Counted from the stretch's first letter, positions 1 to 7,707 are shown. The stretch: DNA of 36,332 nt from Pseudomonas bananamidigenes (GCF_001679645.1 NZ_LRUN01000059.1:1-36332); one strand, 5' to 3'. The notes: generated by a model not told the origin, from the sequence alone. A program made the numbers and translations.

Positions 1-85
1 GCTCGCTCCCACAGGGATCTCCTTTGCTACACAAATTTTGTAAGCACCGAAGATCAGTGTGGGAGCGAGCTTGCTCGCGATAGCG
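1..85. repeat. Inverted pair of REP-like palindromes
   Basis: Positions 1-13 (GCTCGCTCCCACA) are the exact reverse complement of 58-70 (TGTGGGAGCGAGC). The right copy continues through TTGCTCGCGATAGCG to position 85, giving a small GAGCGAGC/GCTCGC-type hairpin. This matches the intergenic REP families abundant in P. fluorescens-group genomes. The left copy is cut by the window edge. It lies upstream of the AEC permease gene. Confidence 0.8.
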
Positions 86-158
86 TTCGACCAGACGCCG
101 GAGAACTTGTGGCTTATCATTGGCCCCCTGACGACGCTCACCTCCAAGGCTCCCCGGC

Positions 159-1100
159 ATGCTGGCAATCTTCCTCGAAACCCTGAACATCACCGCGCCG
201 GTGTTTGCCATGCTGTTTCTGGGGGTGTTGCTCAAGCGCATCGAGTGGATCAACGACAATTTCATCCACACGGCCTCGGCGCTGGTGTTCAACGTCAGCA
301 TGCCGGCGCTGCTGTTTCTCGGCATCCTCCACGCCGACCTGCACGCGGCGCTGCAACCGGCGTTGCTGGTCTACTTCGCCGTCGCCACCCTGGCCAGTTT
401 TGCTCTGGCCTGGGGCTGGGCAATTCTCCGCTGCCCGCGCGAGGATCGCGGCATCTACACCCAAGGTGCGTTTCGCGGCAACAACGGGGTGATTGGCCTG
501 GCGCTGGCGGCGAGCATGTATGGCGACTACGGGATTTCCCTCGGGGCGATTCTCGCGGCGCTGGTGATCCTGTTCTACAACACCCTGTCGACCATCGTGC
601 TGGCGGTCTACAGCCCGGTGATCAAGTCCGATCCGTGGAGCATCTGCAAAAGTGTGTTCAGCAATCCGCTGATCATCAGCGTGATTGCAGCGGCGCCGTT
701 TGCCTGGTTCAAGGTCGGTCTGCCGGGATGGCTGGAGACGTCCGGCCAGTATCTGGCGCAAACCACACTGCCGCTGGCGCTGATCTGCATTGGCGGCACA
801 TTGTCGCTGGCGGCGCTGCGCAAGAGCGGGAGCATGGCGCTCAGCTCCAGCCTGCTGAAGATGATCGGCCTGCCGGTGTTCGCCACGCTGGGCGCATGGC
901 TGTGGGGCTTTCGCGGGGCGGAACTGGGGATTCTGTTTCTGTACTTCGGCAGCCCGACGGCGGCTGCCAGTTTTGTCATGGCCCGGGCGGCCCAGGGCAA
1001 TCATGAACTGGCGGCGGCGATCATTGTGTTGACCACGTTGATGGCGGCGGTGACCACCAACGTCGGGATCTTCTTCCTGCAGTGGGGCGGGTGGATCTAG
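159..1100 (+). CDS. AEC-family (auxin efflux carrier-like) permease
   Basis: A 313-residue, very hydrophobic protein with about ten predicted membrane segments spread over its whole length, typical of AEC transporters in the bile/arsenite/riboflavin transporter fold. The N-terminal half carries the family-like motif FNVSMPALLF (about residues 46-55), with a second hydrophobic block after a polar centre (about residue 150). Bacterial members are usually annotated as malonate or other organic-acid permeases. No malonate decarboxylase genes are nearby, so the substrate is unknown. The ATG at 159 gives a full-length first helix; AAGG at 148-151 is a weak ribosome site. Base composition is typical of the chromosome (34 G/C in 1021-1080), unlike the next gene. 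It appears monocistronic. Confidence 0.85.
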   Translation: MLAIFLETLNITAPVFAMLFLGVLLKRIEWINDNFIHTASALVFNVSMPALLFLGILHADLHAALQPALLVYFAVATLASFALAWGWAILRCPREDRGIYTQGAFRGNNGVIGLALAASMYGDYGISLGAILAALVILFYNTLSTIVLAVYSPVIKSDPWSICKSVFSNPLIISVIAAAPFAWFKVGLPGWLETSGQYLAQTTLPLALICIGGTLSLAALRKSGSMALSSSLLKMIGLPVFATLGAWLWGFRGAELGILFLYFGSPTAAASFVMARAAQGNHELAAAIIVLTTLMAAVTTNVGIFFLQWGGWI

Positions 1101-1191
1101 CATTCAGTTTGCATCAGCAGAGATCATGTATGATGGCATATGGATATCGCTTGTCGTTTTTATTCAATGGAAGTTACAGGGAGTATGTATT

Positions 1192-2166
1192 TTGATTACC
1201 TATCAGCAAGCTCTTGGAATGGTTGAGCCAGGAGCGAAGAAGTCGATTTTATTGGCAAACGGTTTCTCACAGGCATGGAATGCTAGGATTTTTAACTATA
1301 AAAATTTACTCGAAACAGCTGATTTTGGGCCTCGGAGTGATGTCGTTAGAAGGATTTTTGAAAGCTTTAAAACTTATGATTTTGAAAAGATCATGAAGAA
1401 GTTGATCGCCACCGAAACGATATTGCGGCTCTATGGAGCAGATCAAAATGTCATTGAGATGGTGGTGAGTGATCAAGAAACAGTTAAGTCGGCACTGATT
1501 ACCGCGATATCGCAAACCCATCCGAGCTTGCCAAGTGAAGTAACGGATCAACAATACGTCGCCGTTAGAACTTTTCTACAACAGTTTAGCCAGATTTTTA
1601 CCCTGAATTATGATCTCCTGTTTTACTGGGCCCGAAATAAAATGGCTCTAGATCCGCCTGGGTATGAAACTGATGATGGTTTTCGGGCTTACAGGACTTG
1701 GGTCGGACCCACTTCTCAGAATGTACATTTTTTACATGGCGGACTTCATATTTACGATACCCAAGCAGGCATCAAGAAACATGCATGCACGGATGAGGGG
1801 GAGTCAATCATTGAGCAGGTGAGGGTCAATATGGAGAATAAACGGTTTCCCACCTTTGTTTCAGAGCCAACTCATGAGCGGAAGAGAGTTCGCATTCAGC
1901 ATAACCCGTATTTGAACTTTTGCTTTCAGAAACTGGCCAAGCTTGATGGGGCGATGTTTGTGTTTGGTCATTCGATTGACGAGAATGACAAGCATATTTT
2001 TGATGAAATAAACAACAGTAGAGTTGGTTCGGTTTTTGTGAGTATTTATGGGGATCCACGGAGTGGCGAAAATTTGTTGGCGCAAGCCCGTGCTAACGCC
2101 TATCTATCAGCAAAGGATGTGGTGTTTTTTACGGCAGAAAGTGCTCCTGTCTGGTCTTCTAGATAG
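1192..2166 (+). CDS. DUF4917 family protein with SIR2-like motifs, probably acquired
   Basis: A 324-residue protein that I recognise as DUF4917-like. Its motif order resembles SIR2-like nucleotide-binding domains: LLANGFS (residues 21-27; Gly-rich loop position), NYDLLFYW (139-146), FLHGGLH (180-186; the HG of the catalytic-His position) and GHSIDENDKHI (259-269; like the GxSxxDxxI motif of SIR2-like effectors). The family assignment is recognition; NAD binding or hydrolysis is inference. I chose TTG at 1192 because AGGGAG (1178-1183) sits 8 bases upstream; an ATG at 1126 in the same frame has no such site. The gene is A/T-rich (21 G/C in 1261-1320) against about 57% in the preceding gene, and uses many att, ttt, aaa and gat codons, suggesting transfer. 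It stands alone, convergent with the decarboxylase-like gene. No signal peptide or membrane segment is seen. Confidence 0.72.
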   Translation: MITYQQALGMVEPGAKKSILLANGFSQAWNARIFNYKNLLETADFGPRSDVVRRIFESFKTYDFEKIMKKLIATETILRLYGADQNVIEMVVSDQETVKSALITAISQTHPSLPSEVTDQQYVAVRTFLQQFSQIFTLNYDLLFYWARNKMALDPPGYETDDGFRAYRTWVGPTSQNVHFLHGGLHIYDTQAGIKKHACTDEGESIIEQVRVNMENKRFPTFVSEPTHERKRVRIQHNPYLNFCFQKLAKLDGAMFVFGHSIDENDKHIFDEINNSRVGSVFVSIYGDPRSGENLLAQARANAYLSAKDVVFFTAESAPVWSSR

Positions 2167-2243
2167 CTAGCTGCCGTAAGTTTCAGAGAGTTGGCTTAAT
2201 TGTTCGAGGCTGTCTGGTATTGGATGGCCTCATCCTTTCGTTC

Positions 2244-2612
2244 CTAATAACTGTCGATCACTTCCTGGGCTGCCCGAAACGCATCGATCGCTGCCGGCAC
2301 CCCGGCATACACCGCGCAATGCAGCAGCGCCTCGCGGATCTCCTCGACCGTGCAGCCATTGTTCAACGCGCCGCGCACGTGGCCCTTCAATTCCTGCGGG
2401 CACTTCAGCGCGGTCAGCGCGGCGAGGGTGATCAGGCTGCGGGTCTTCAGCGGCAGACCTTCGCGGTTCCACACGCCGCCCCAGGCATGTTCGTTGACGA
2501 AATCCTGCAAGGGGCGGGTGAATTCGGTGGCGTTGCCCAGAGCACGGTCGACGAATGCATCGCCCATTACCTGACGGCGGACTTCAACCCCGGATTTCTT
2601 CGATTCGGTCAT
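2244..2612 (-). CDS. Carboxymuconolactone decarboxylase family protein (PcaC-like)
   Basis: A 122-residue small helical protein of the CMD/AhpD fold. The run VRRQVMGDAFVDRAL, the HAWGGVWNREGLP block and LTALKCPQELKGHV resemble 4-carboxymuconolactone decarboxylase (PcaC), which converts 4-carboxymuconolactone to the enol-lactone in protocatechuate breakdown. No other pca gene is in the window, so the substrate is unproven, and the C-terminus is slightly shorter than classical PcaC as I remember it. The start at 2612 is chosen over the longer frame because AGAGGGA lies just upstream and the extra N-terminal residues look non-native. Its ATG overlaps the antiporter stop (ATGA, 2609-2612), implying translational coupling. 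Confidence 0.8.
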   Translation of the reverse strand: MTESKKSGVEVRRQVMGDAFVDRALGNATEFTRPLQDFVNEHAWGGVWNREGLPLKTRSLITLAALTALKCPQELKGHVRGALNNGCTVEEIREALLHCAVYAGVPAAIDAFRAAQEVIDSY

Positions 2613-3670
2613 GGCGTATCCCTCTTGTGGTGTTGGCGGCGCCAGGCGCGCACGGACGTGAAAAACAGAAACGTCAGCAGCGTCGGCAGCACATAAAACA
2701 GCATCAAACGTTCGAGCTTGCCGGCCAGCGGCATGCCGGTGGTGAACGACACCACATGCAGTGCATACGCCAGGTACAAGCCGAGCAGCAACAAGCCTTC
2801 GGCGCGGGTCACACGGTAGCCGGAATAGAACACCGGCAGGCATAGCGCCGCGACGCCGAGCATTACCGGCAGGTCGAAATCCAGCGCGTTGGGCGACACC
2901 GAAAGGGGAGTCGGCGCGAGCAGTGCGGTAACGCCGAGTACCCCGAGCAGATTGAACAGGTTCGCGCCGATCACGTTGCCCACGGCAATGTCACGCTGCC
3001 CGCGCAGGGCGGCGATCAGCGAGGTGGCCAGTTCCGGCAGCGAAGTGCCGACCGCGACTACCGTGAGGCCGATCACCCGCTCGGAGAAGCCCATGTCCGT
3101 AGCCACCGCGACAGCTGCGCCCAGCAACAGGTGTCCGGCGAAGACCAGCACGGCCAGCCCGACGACGATCATCAGCAGACTGGTCACCCAGGGCGCTTGC
3201 GCCGCTGGCGGCAGTTCCGAGTGTGGACGGGACGAGTGCCGCGACTGGCGCAACAGCAGACCCAGATACAAACCCAGCGCGGTGAGCAGGAGGATGCCGT
3301 CGAAACGGCCGATCTGTTCGTTCCAGGCCAGTACGAACACCAGCAGACTGGCGCCGATCATCAGCGGAATATCCAGGCGCACCAGTTGCCGCGAGACCCG
3401 CAATGGAATGATCAGCGCCGACAGACCGAGGGTCACGAGGATGTTGAATATGCTGCTGCCGATCACGCTGCCGACGGCGATGTCGGGGTTGTGCGTCAGG
3501 GTGGCCTGCAGGCTGACCGCCATTTGCGGGGCGCTGCTGCCCAGGGCGACGATGGTCAGGCCGATGATCAGCGGCCGCACATGCAGGCGAGCAGCCAGAC
3601 GCACGGCGGCCCGCACCATCAGTTCGGCACCGAAAATCAGCAGGGCCAGACCGCTGAGCAGTTCGATCAC
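2609..3670 (-). CDS. CaCA-family sodium/calcium-type exchanger (YrbG-like)
   Basis: About 353 residues with two homologous alpha repeats, the mark of the cation/Ca2+ antiporter superfamily: repeat 1 around residues 43-80 (VALGSSAPQM then DIAVGSVIGSSIFN) and repeat 2 around 207-245 (VAVGTSLPEL then DIAVGNVIGANLFN). Roughly ten hydrophobic segments place it in the inner membrane, exchanging Na+ or H+ for Ca2+ or a similar ion. Repeat 1 has Gln49 where ion-binding Glu is usual; repeat 2 keeps Glu214. The frame is open to 3799, but the upstream part overlaps the rlpA-like gene and lacks membrane character. GTG at 3670 gives a family-like N-terminus but has no clear ribosome site, so the start is uncertain. 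It is followed, with ATGA overlap, by the CMD-like gene. Confidence 0.82.
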   Translation of the reverse strand: MIELLSGLALLIFGAELMVRAAVRLAARLHVRPLIIGLTIVALGSSAPQMAVSLQATLTHNPDIAVGSVIGSSIFNILVTLGLSALIIPLRVSRQLVRLDIPLMIGASLLVFVLAWNEQIGRFDGILLLTALGLYLGLLLRQSRHSSRPHSELPPAAQAPWVTSLLMIVVGLAVLVFAGHLLLGAAVAVATDMGFSERVIGLTVVAVGTSLPELATSLIAALRGQRDIAVGNVIGANLFNLLGVLGVTALLAPTPLSVSPNALDFDLPVMLGVAALCLPVFYSGYRVTRAEGLLLLGLYLAYALHVVSFTTGMPLAGKLERLMLFYVLPTLLTFLFFTSVRAWRRQHHKRDTP

Positions 3671-3716
3671 GTTGATCAGCGGTAAATCGCTCAGTCCGAA
3701 AATGGTGGGGGCTCCA

Positions 3717-4091
3717 TCAGTCGTCGAGGGCCTGCACGCGAACCCGTGCCGTGCCGCTGCCCAGCATGCCGAGGCGCTCGGCGGCCTCGCGGGAAACATC
3801 GATGATGCGCCCGCGTGTGTGCGGCCCGCGGTCGTTGATACGCACTACGCAGGACTTGTCGTTTTTCAGGTTGGTGACCTTCACCCGTGTACCGAACGGC
3901 AGCTGGCGGTGGGCGGCGGTCAGGGAATTCTGGTTGAACGCTTCGCCGCTGGCGGTGCGTTTACCGTGGTGTCTGGCTCCGTAATAGGAGGCGACTCCGG
4001 TCTGGTCGTAACCGTGCGGGTCGATGACATCGGTGCTGGCGCAACCGGCCAGCAAAGAGAGCAGGGCGCAGGCGCCGAGCAGACGTTTCAT
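3717..4091 (-). CDS. Short RlpA-like double-psi beta-barrel lipoprotein
   Basis: 124 residues. The N-terminus has Lys/Arg, a hydrophobic stretch and a lipobox LLAGC with Cys17 as the lipidated residue, so it should be a lipoprotein. The remainder is one double-psi beta-barrel domain of the RlpA family: GVASYYG, KRTASGE, a VRINDRGPH motif and RIIDVS, corresponding to the catalytic-site region of RlpA, which cleaves denuded (peptide-free) peptidoglycan glycan. The C-terminal SPOR domain of full RlpA is missing, so septal targeting by SPOR is not expected. The start at 4091 is preferred because GGGAG lies 8 bases upstream and it gives a proper signal peptide. The gene is first in a likely minus-strand group with the antiporter and the CMD-like gene. 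Confidence 0.85.
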   Translation of the reverse strand: MKRLLGACALLSLLAGCASTDVIDPHGYDQTGVASYYGARHHGKRTASGEAFNQNSLTAAHRQLPFGTRVKVTNLKNDKSCVVRINDRGPHTRGRIIDVSREAAERLGMLGSGTARVRVQALDD

Positions 4092-4114
4092 TTCAAAGGC
4101 TCCCAAGAATAATT

Positions 4115-4243
4115 GTGGCGAGGGAGCTTGCTCCCGCTCGACCGCGAAGCGGTCGCAATTCGGTCAATGCACTCCTTTCCAAAGAGTGCGGTATCCGATT
4201 TGGGTCTGCTTTGCAGACCAGCGGGAGCAAGCTCCCTCGCCAC
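4115..4243. repeat. REP doublet (facing palindromic repeats)
   Basis: GTGGCGAGGGAGCTTGCTCC (from 4115, continuing CGCT) recurs as its exact reverse complement at 4220-4243, so two 24-base palindromic units face each other. Between them are two further small hairpins, CGACCGC/GCGGTCG (4139-4155) and GGTCTGC/GCAGACC (4203-4219). This is the standard paired-REP arrangement of P. fluorescens-group chromosomes. It lies between gatB and the rlpA-like gene. Confidence 0.88.
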
Positions 4244-4251
4244 AGGGGATC

Positions 4252-4277
4252 GGAGCCAGTCAATGAGTTCTGGCTCC
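4252..4277 (-). terminator. Possible gat operon terminator hairpin
   Basis: GGAGCCAG (4252-4259) pairs with CTGGCTCC (4270-4277) around a 10-base loop, 8 bases beyond the gatB stop. There is no U-run on the minus-strand transcript, so it may be a processing or stability hairpin instead of a true intrinsic terminator. Confidence 0.4.
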
Positions 4278-4284
4278 ATTATGG

Positions 4285-5730
4285 TCAGCCTTCGAGCTTG
4301 CTTTTCAGCAGTTCGTTCACTTGCTGCGGGTTGGCCTTGCCTTTGGAGGCTTTCATGGCCTGACCGACGAAGAAACCGAACATCTTGCCGCGTTTGGCTT
4401 CGTCTGCCGCACGGTATTGCTCGACCTGCTCGGCGTTGGCCGCGAGCATTTCATCCAGCACCGCCGAGATGGCGCCGGTGTCGGTGACTTGCTTCAGACC
4501 ACGCTTCTCGATGATTTCATCGGCGCTGCCTTCACCGTTGGCCATCGCTTCGAACACTACCTTGGCGATTTTGCCGGAGATGGTGTTGTCCTTGATGCGC
4601 AACAGGATGCCGCCCAGCTGCTCGGCGGAAACCGGCGAATCCTGGATGTCCAGGCTCTGCTTGTTGAGCAGGCTGCCCAACTCGACCATCACCCAGTTCG
4701 CCGCCAGTTTGGCGTCGCCGCCGATACTCGCAACTTTCTCGAAGTAGTCCGCCTGTTCACGGCTGGTCGCCAGCACGTTGGCGTCGTAGGCCGACAGGCC
4801 GAAGGCACTCTGGAAGCGCTCGCGCTTCTGTGGCGGCAGTTCCGGCAGGGTGGCACGCACGTCATCCAGGTACGAATCCTCGATGACCACCGGCAGCAGG
4901 TCCGGATCGGGGAAGTAACGGTAGTCGTTGGCTTCCTCTTTGCTGCGCATAGGACGGGTTTCGTCCTTGTTCGGATCGTACAGACGGGTCTGCTGGACCA
5001 CTTTGCCGCCGTCTTCGATGAGGTCGATCTGACGCTGGATCTCGGAGTTGATCGCCTTCTCGATGAAGCGGAACGAGTTGACGTTCTTGATCTCGCAACG
5101 GGTGCCGAATTCGGCCTGGCCTTTCGGACGTACCGACACGTTGCAGTCGCAACGCAGCGAACCTTCGGCCATGTTGCCGTCGCAGATGCCCAGGTAACGC
5201 ACCAGCGCGTGGATCGCCTTGACGTAAGCCACGGCTTCCTTGGCGCTGCGCATGTCAGGCTCGGAAACGATCTCCAGCAGCGGCGTGCCAGCACGGTTCA
5301 GGTCGATGCCGGTGGCACCGCTGAATTCTTCGTGCAGGCTCTTGCCGGCGTCTTCTTCCAGGTGCGCGCGAGTGATGCCGACGCGCTTGACCGTGCCGTC
5401 TTCCAGGGCGATGTCCAGATGGCCCTTGCCGACGATCGGCAATTCCATCTGGCTGATCTGGTAGCCCTTCGGCAGGTCCGGGTAGAAATAGTTTTTACGG
5501 GCGAACACGTTGTGCTGACCGATCTCGGCGTCAATTGCCAGACCGAACATCACCGCCATGCGCACCGCTTCCTGGTTGAGCACCGGCAGCACGCCGGGCA
5601 TGCCCAGGTCGATCAGGCTGGCCTGAGTGTTCGGCTCGGAGCCGAACTGGGTGGAACTACCGGAAAAGATTTTCGACCGGGTGGTGAGCTGTGTGTGAAT
5701 CTCCAGCCCGATCACGACTTCCCATTGCAT
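4285..5730 (-). CDS. gatB: Asp-tRNA(Asn)/Glu-tRNA(Gln) amidotransferase subunit B
   Basis: 481 residues, the usual GatB length. It begins MQWEVVIGLEIHTQL, the conserved GatB N-terminus, and contains the catalytic cradle with DLNRAGTPLLEIVSEPD (about 170-186) and a C-terminal YqeY-like helical tail (NPQQVNELLKSKLEG end). GatB activates the tRNA-bound Glu or Asp by phosphorylation and channels ammonia from GatA, making Gln-tRNA or Asn-tRNA in the cytoplasm. The start at 5730 has GAGGAG 6 bases upstream; an in-frame extension to 5799 would overlap gatA and is not conserved in character. It is last in gatC-gatA-gatB with 10 bases between gatA and gatB. Confidence 0.97.
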   Translation of the reverse strand: MQWEVVIGLEIHTQLTTRSKIFSGSSTQFGSEPNTQASLIDLGMPGVLPVLNQEAVRMAVMFGLAIDAEIGQHNVFARKNYFYPDLPKGYQISQMELPIVGKGHLDIALEDGTVKRVGITRAHLEEDAGKSLHEEFSGATGIDLNRAGTPLLEIVSEPDMRSAKEAVAYVKAIHALVRYLGICDGNMAEGSLRCDCNVSVRPKGQAEFGTRCEIKNVNSFRFIEKAINSEIQRQIDLIEDGGKVVQQTRLYDPNKDETRPMRSKEEANDYRYFPDPDLLPVVIEDSYLDDVRATLPELPPQKRERFQSAFGLSAYDANVLATSREQADYFEKVASIGGDAKLAANWVMVELGSLLNKQSLDIQDSPVSAEQLGGILLRIKDNTISGKIAKVVFEAMANGEGSADEIIEKRGLKQVTDTGAISAVLDEMLAANAEQVEQYRAADEAKRGKMFGFFVGQAMKASKGKANPQQVNELLKSKLEG

Positions 5731-5740
5731 GTGTGTCTCC

Positions 5741-7192
5741 TCAGAAGCCGGTTGGGGTGCGGGTGTGCCAGTCAGTGTGTAACTGATACTGGTGGGCAAC
5801 GTTCAACAGGCGACCTTCCTGGAAATACGGCGCGAGCAGCTGTACGCCGACCGGCAGACCGTCGACGAAACCGGCCGGCATCGACAGGCCCGGCAGGCCC
5901 GCGAGGTTGGCGGTAATGGTGTAGACGTCTTCCAGGTAGGCAGCGACCGGGTCGCTGTTCTTGGCGCCGAGTTTCCAGGCCGGGTTCGGCGTGGTCGGGC
6001 CGAGGATGATGTCGACTTCATTGAAGGCCGCCATGAAATCGTTCTTCACCAGGCGACGGATCTTCTGCGCTTTCAGGTAGTAAGCGTCGTAGTAACCGGC
6101 GGACAGCGCGTAGGCACCGACCATGATCCGGCGCTGCACTTCGGCACCGAAGCCCTCGCCACGGGAGCGCTTGTACAGGTCTTCCAGGTTCTTCGGGTCT
6201 GCGCAGCGGTGGCCGAAGCGCACGCCGTCGAAACGCGACAGGTTGGAAGAGGCTTCTGCCGGAGCGATCACGTAGTACGCAGGAATGGCGTGCTGCATGT
6301 TCGGCAGGCTGATTTCCTTGATCACGGCACCGAGCTTCTGCAACTCCTTGATGCTGTTCTGGATCAGGTCGGCGATACGCGGGTCGAGGCCGGCACCGAA
6401 GTATTCCTTCGGCACGCCGATGCGCAGGCCTTGCAGCGAGCCGTTCAGGCCGGCGGCGTAGTCCGGCACCGGTTCATCGATGCTGGTGGAGTCGTTCGGA
6501 TCGAAGCCGGCCATACCTTGCAACAGAATCGCGCAGTCTTCGGCGGTGCGCGCCAACGGGCCGCCCTGATCGAGGCTGGAGGCGTAAGCGATCATGCCCC
6601 AGCGCGATACGCGACCGTAGGTCGGTTTCAGGCCGGTGAGGTTGGTGAACGCGGCCGGCTGGCGGATCGAGCCGCCGGTGTCGGTGGCCGTGGCGGCAGG
6701 CAACAGGCGAGCGGCAACAGCGGCAGCCGAACCACCGGACGAGCCACCCGGGACGTGTTCCAGGTTCCACGGGTTTTTCACCGCGCCGTACCAGCTCGAC
6801 TCGTTGGCCGAACCCATGGCGAATTCGTCCATGTTGGTCTTGCCCAAGGTCACGGCGCCGGCAGCGGCCAGCTTCGAAACCACGGTGGCGTCGTACGGCG
6901 CCTTGAAGTTGTCGAGCATCTTCGAGCCGCAACTGGTGCGGATGCCCTGGGTGCAGAACAGGTCCTTGTGGGCGATCGGCGCACCGAGCAGGGCGCCGCT
7001 CTCACCGTTGGCCCGGCGCGCGTCGGCGGCTTTCGCCTGCTCGAGGGCCAGCGCTTCGGTAAGGCTGATGAAACTGTTGAGCTGCGGATCGAGCTGGGAA
7101 ATGCGCGCCAGCAGGACTTTGGTCAGCTCTTCGGAGGAAAACTTTTTATCGGCAAGACCGCGGGCGATCTCGGCCAGAGTCATTTGATGCAT
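5741..7192 (-). CDS. gatA: Asp-tRNA(Asn)/Glu-tRNA(Gln) amidotransferase subunit A
   Basis: 483 residues of the amidase-signature family. The Ser-cisSer-Lys triad is visible as Lys76 (AHKDLF), Ser151 (GGSSGGS) and Ser175 (DTGGSIRQPA), with the same spacing as characterised GatA enzymes (75 and 24 residues). It hydrolyses glutamine to supply ammonia to GatB. The start at 7192 gives MHQMTLAEIA, as in Pseudomonas GatA, preceded by GGGAAAGAG. It begins 16 bases after the gatC stop and ends 10 bases before gatB, so the three subunits should be co-translated. Confidence 0.97.
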   Translation of the reverse strand: MHQMTLAEIARGLADKKFSSEELTKVLLARISQLDPQLNSFISLTEALALEQAKAADARRANGESGALLGAPIAHKDLFCTQGIRTSCGSKMLDNFKAPYDATVVSKLAAAGAVTLGKTNMDEFAMGSANESSWYGAVKNPWNLEHVPGGSSGGSAAAVAARLLPAATATDTGGSIRQPAAFTNLTGLKPTYGRVSRWGMIAYASSLDQGGPLARTAEDCAILLQGMAGFDPNDSTSIDEPVPDYAAGLNGSLQGLRIGVPKEYFGAGLDPRIADLIQNSIKELQKLGAVIKEISLPNMQHAIPAYYVIAPAEASSNLSRFDGVRFGHRCADPKNLEDLYKRSRGEGFGAEVQRRIMVGAYALSAGYYDAYYLKAQKIRRLVKNDFMAAFNEVDIILGPTTPNPAWKLGAKNSDPVAAYLEDVYTITANLAGLPGLSMPAGFVDGLPVGVQLLAPYFQEGRLLNVAHQYQLHTDWHTRTPTGF

Positions 7193-7208
7193 TGCGGGCT
7201 CTTTCCCT

Positions 7209-7496
7209 TTAGTCGATGACTTTCGGAACCAGATACAGGCCGTTTTCGACCGCTGGCGCGATGGACTGATAAGCCTCGCGGTTATTGCTTTCGGTCACGA
7301 CGTCGGCGCGCAGGCGCTGACTGGCTTCCAGCGGGTGGGCCAGTGGCTCGATACCGTCGGTATCGACCGCCTGCATTTCGTCGACCAGCCCGAGAATGCT
7401 GTTGAGGGCCGAAGTGATTTGTGGAAGATCGGCGTCATTGAGGCCAAGGCTGGCCAGATGAGCGATTTTTTCCACGTCGGAGCGTTCTAGCGCCAT
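7209..7496 (-). CDS. gatC: Asp-tRNA(Asn)/Glu-tRNA(Gln) amidotransferase subunit C
   Basis: 95 residues, full GatC length, with the typical beginning MALERSDVEKIAHLASLGL and the central DGIEPLAHP motif. GatC wraps around the GatA-GatB interface and stabilises the complex. It is the first gene of the gat operon, with GGAGA upstream of the ATG. A short hairpin, ACGGAC/GTCCGT with loop GGC (7521-7535), lies in its leader. It is divergent from mreB. Confidence 0.95.
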   Translation of the reverse strand: MALERSDVEKIAHLASLGLNDADLPQITSALNSILGLVDEMQAVDTDGIEPLAHPLEASQRLRADVVTESNNREAYQSIAPAVENGLYLVPKVID

Positions 7497-7634
7497 CGGG
7501 ATTCTCCAGTGGAAAACAGGACGGACGGCGTCCGTGCGTTGATTTGTCGGAACACTACCGCACTTCTACGGTCATAAGGCCGCGATTGTGGGGCTTGGTG
7601 CACAGAAAAGCGGCCAATTTAACATATTGGCGCC

Positions 7635-7663
7635 TTGCCCAAAATCCCTGTCGTTGTTAGAGT
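7635..7663 (+). promoter_or_regulatory. Candidate sigma-70 promoter for mreB
   Basis: -35 TTGCCC (7635-7640), a 17-base spacer, and -10 TAGAGT (7658-7663) preceded by an extended TGT. This would start transcription near 7670, about 38 bases before the mreB ATG. It is read from sequence similarity only. Confidence 0.5.
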
Positions 7664-7707
7664 TTGCCGCACTTTTTTACCCACGCGTTGCCTAGGGTCC
7701 CTTTCCC

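Noticed and set aside
1109..1134. TTTGCA/TATGAT as a promoter for the DUF4917 gene
   Set aside because: The -10 is good but the spacing is only 14 bases; I could not find a convincing -35.
1101..2243. DUF4917 gene as part of a multi-gene defence island
   Set aside because: Its neighbours are a metabolite permease and a minus-strand metabolic/ion gene group; no second effector, toxin-antitoxin, nuclease or recombinase is present.
4321..5916. Long plus-strand open frame of 531 codons opposite gatB
   Set aside because: It is the mirror of a high-G+C coding gene; gatB is clearly real and the antisense translation shows no recognisable domain.
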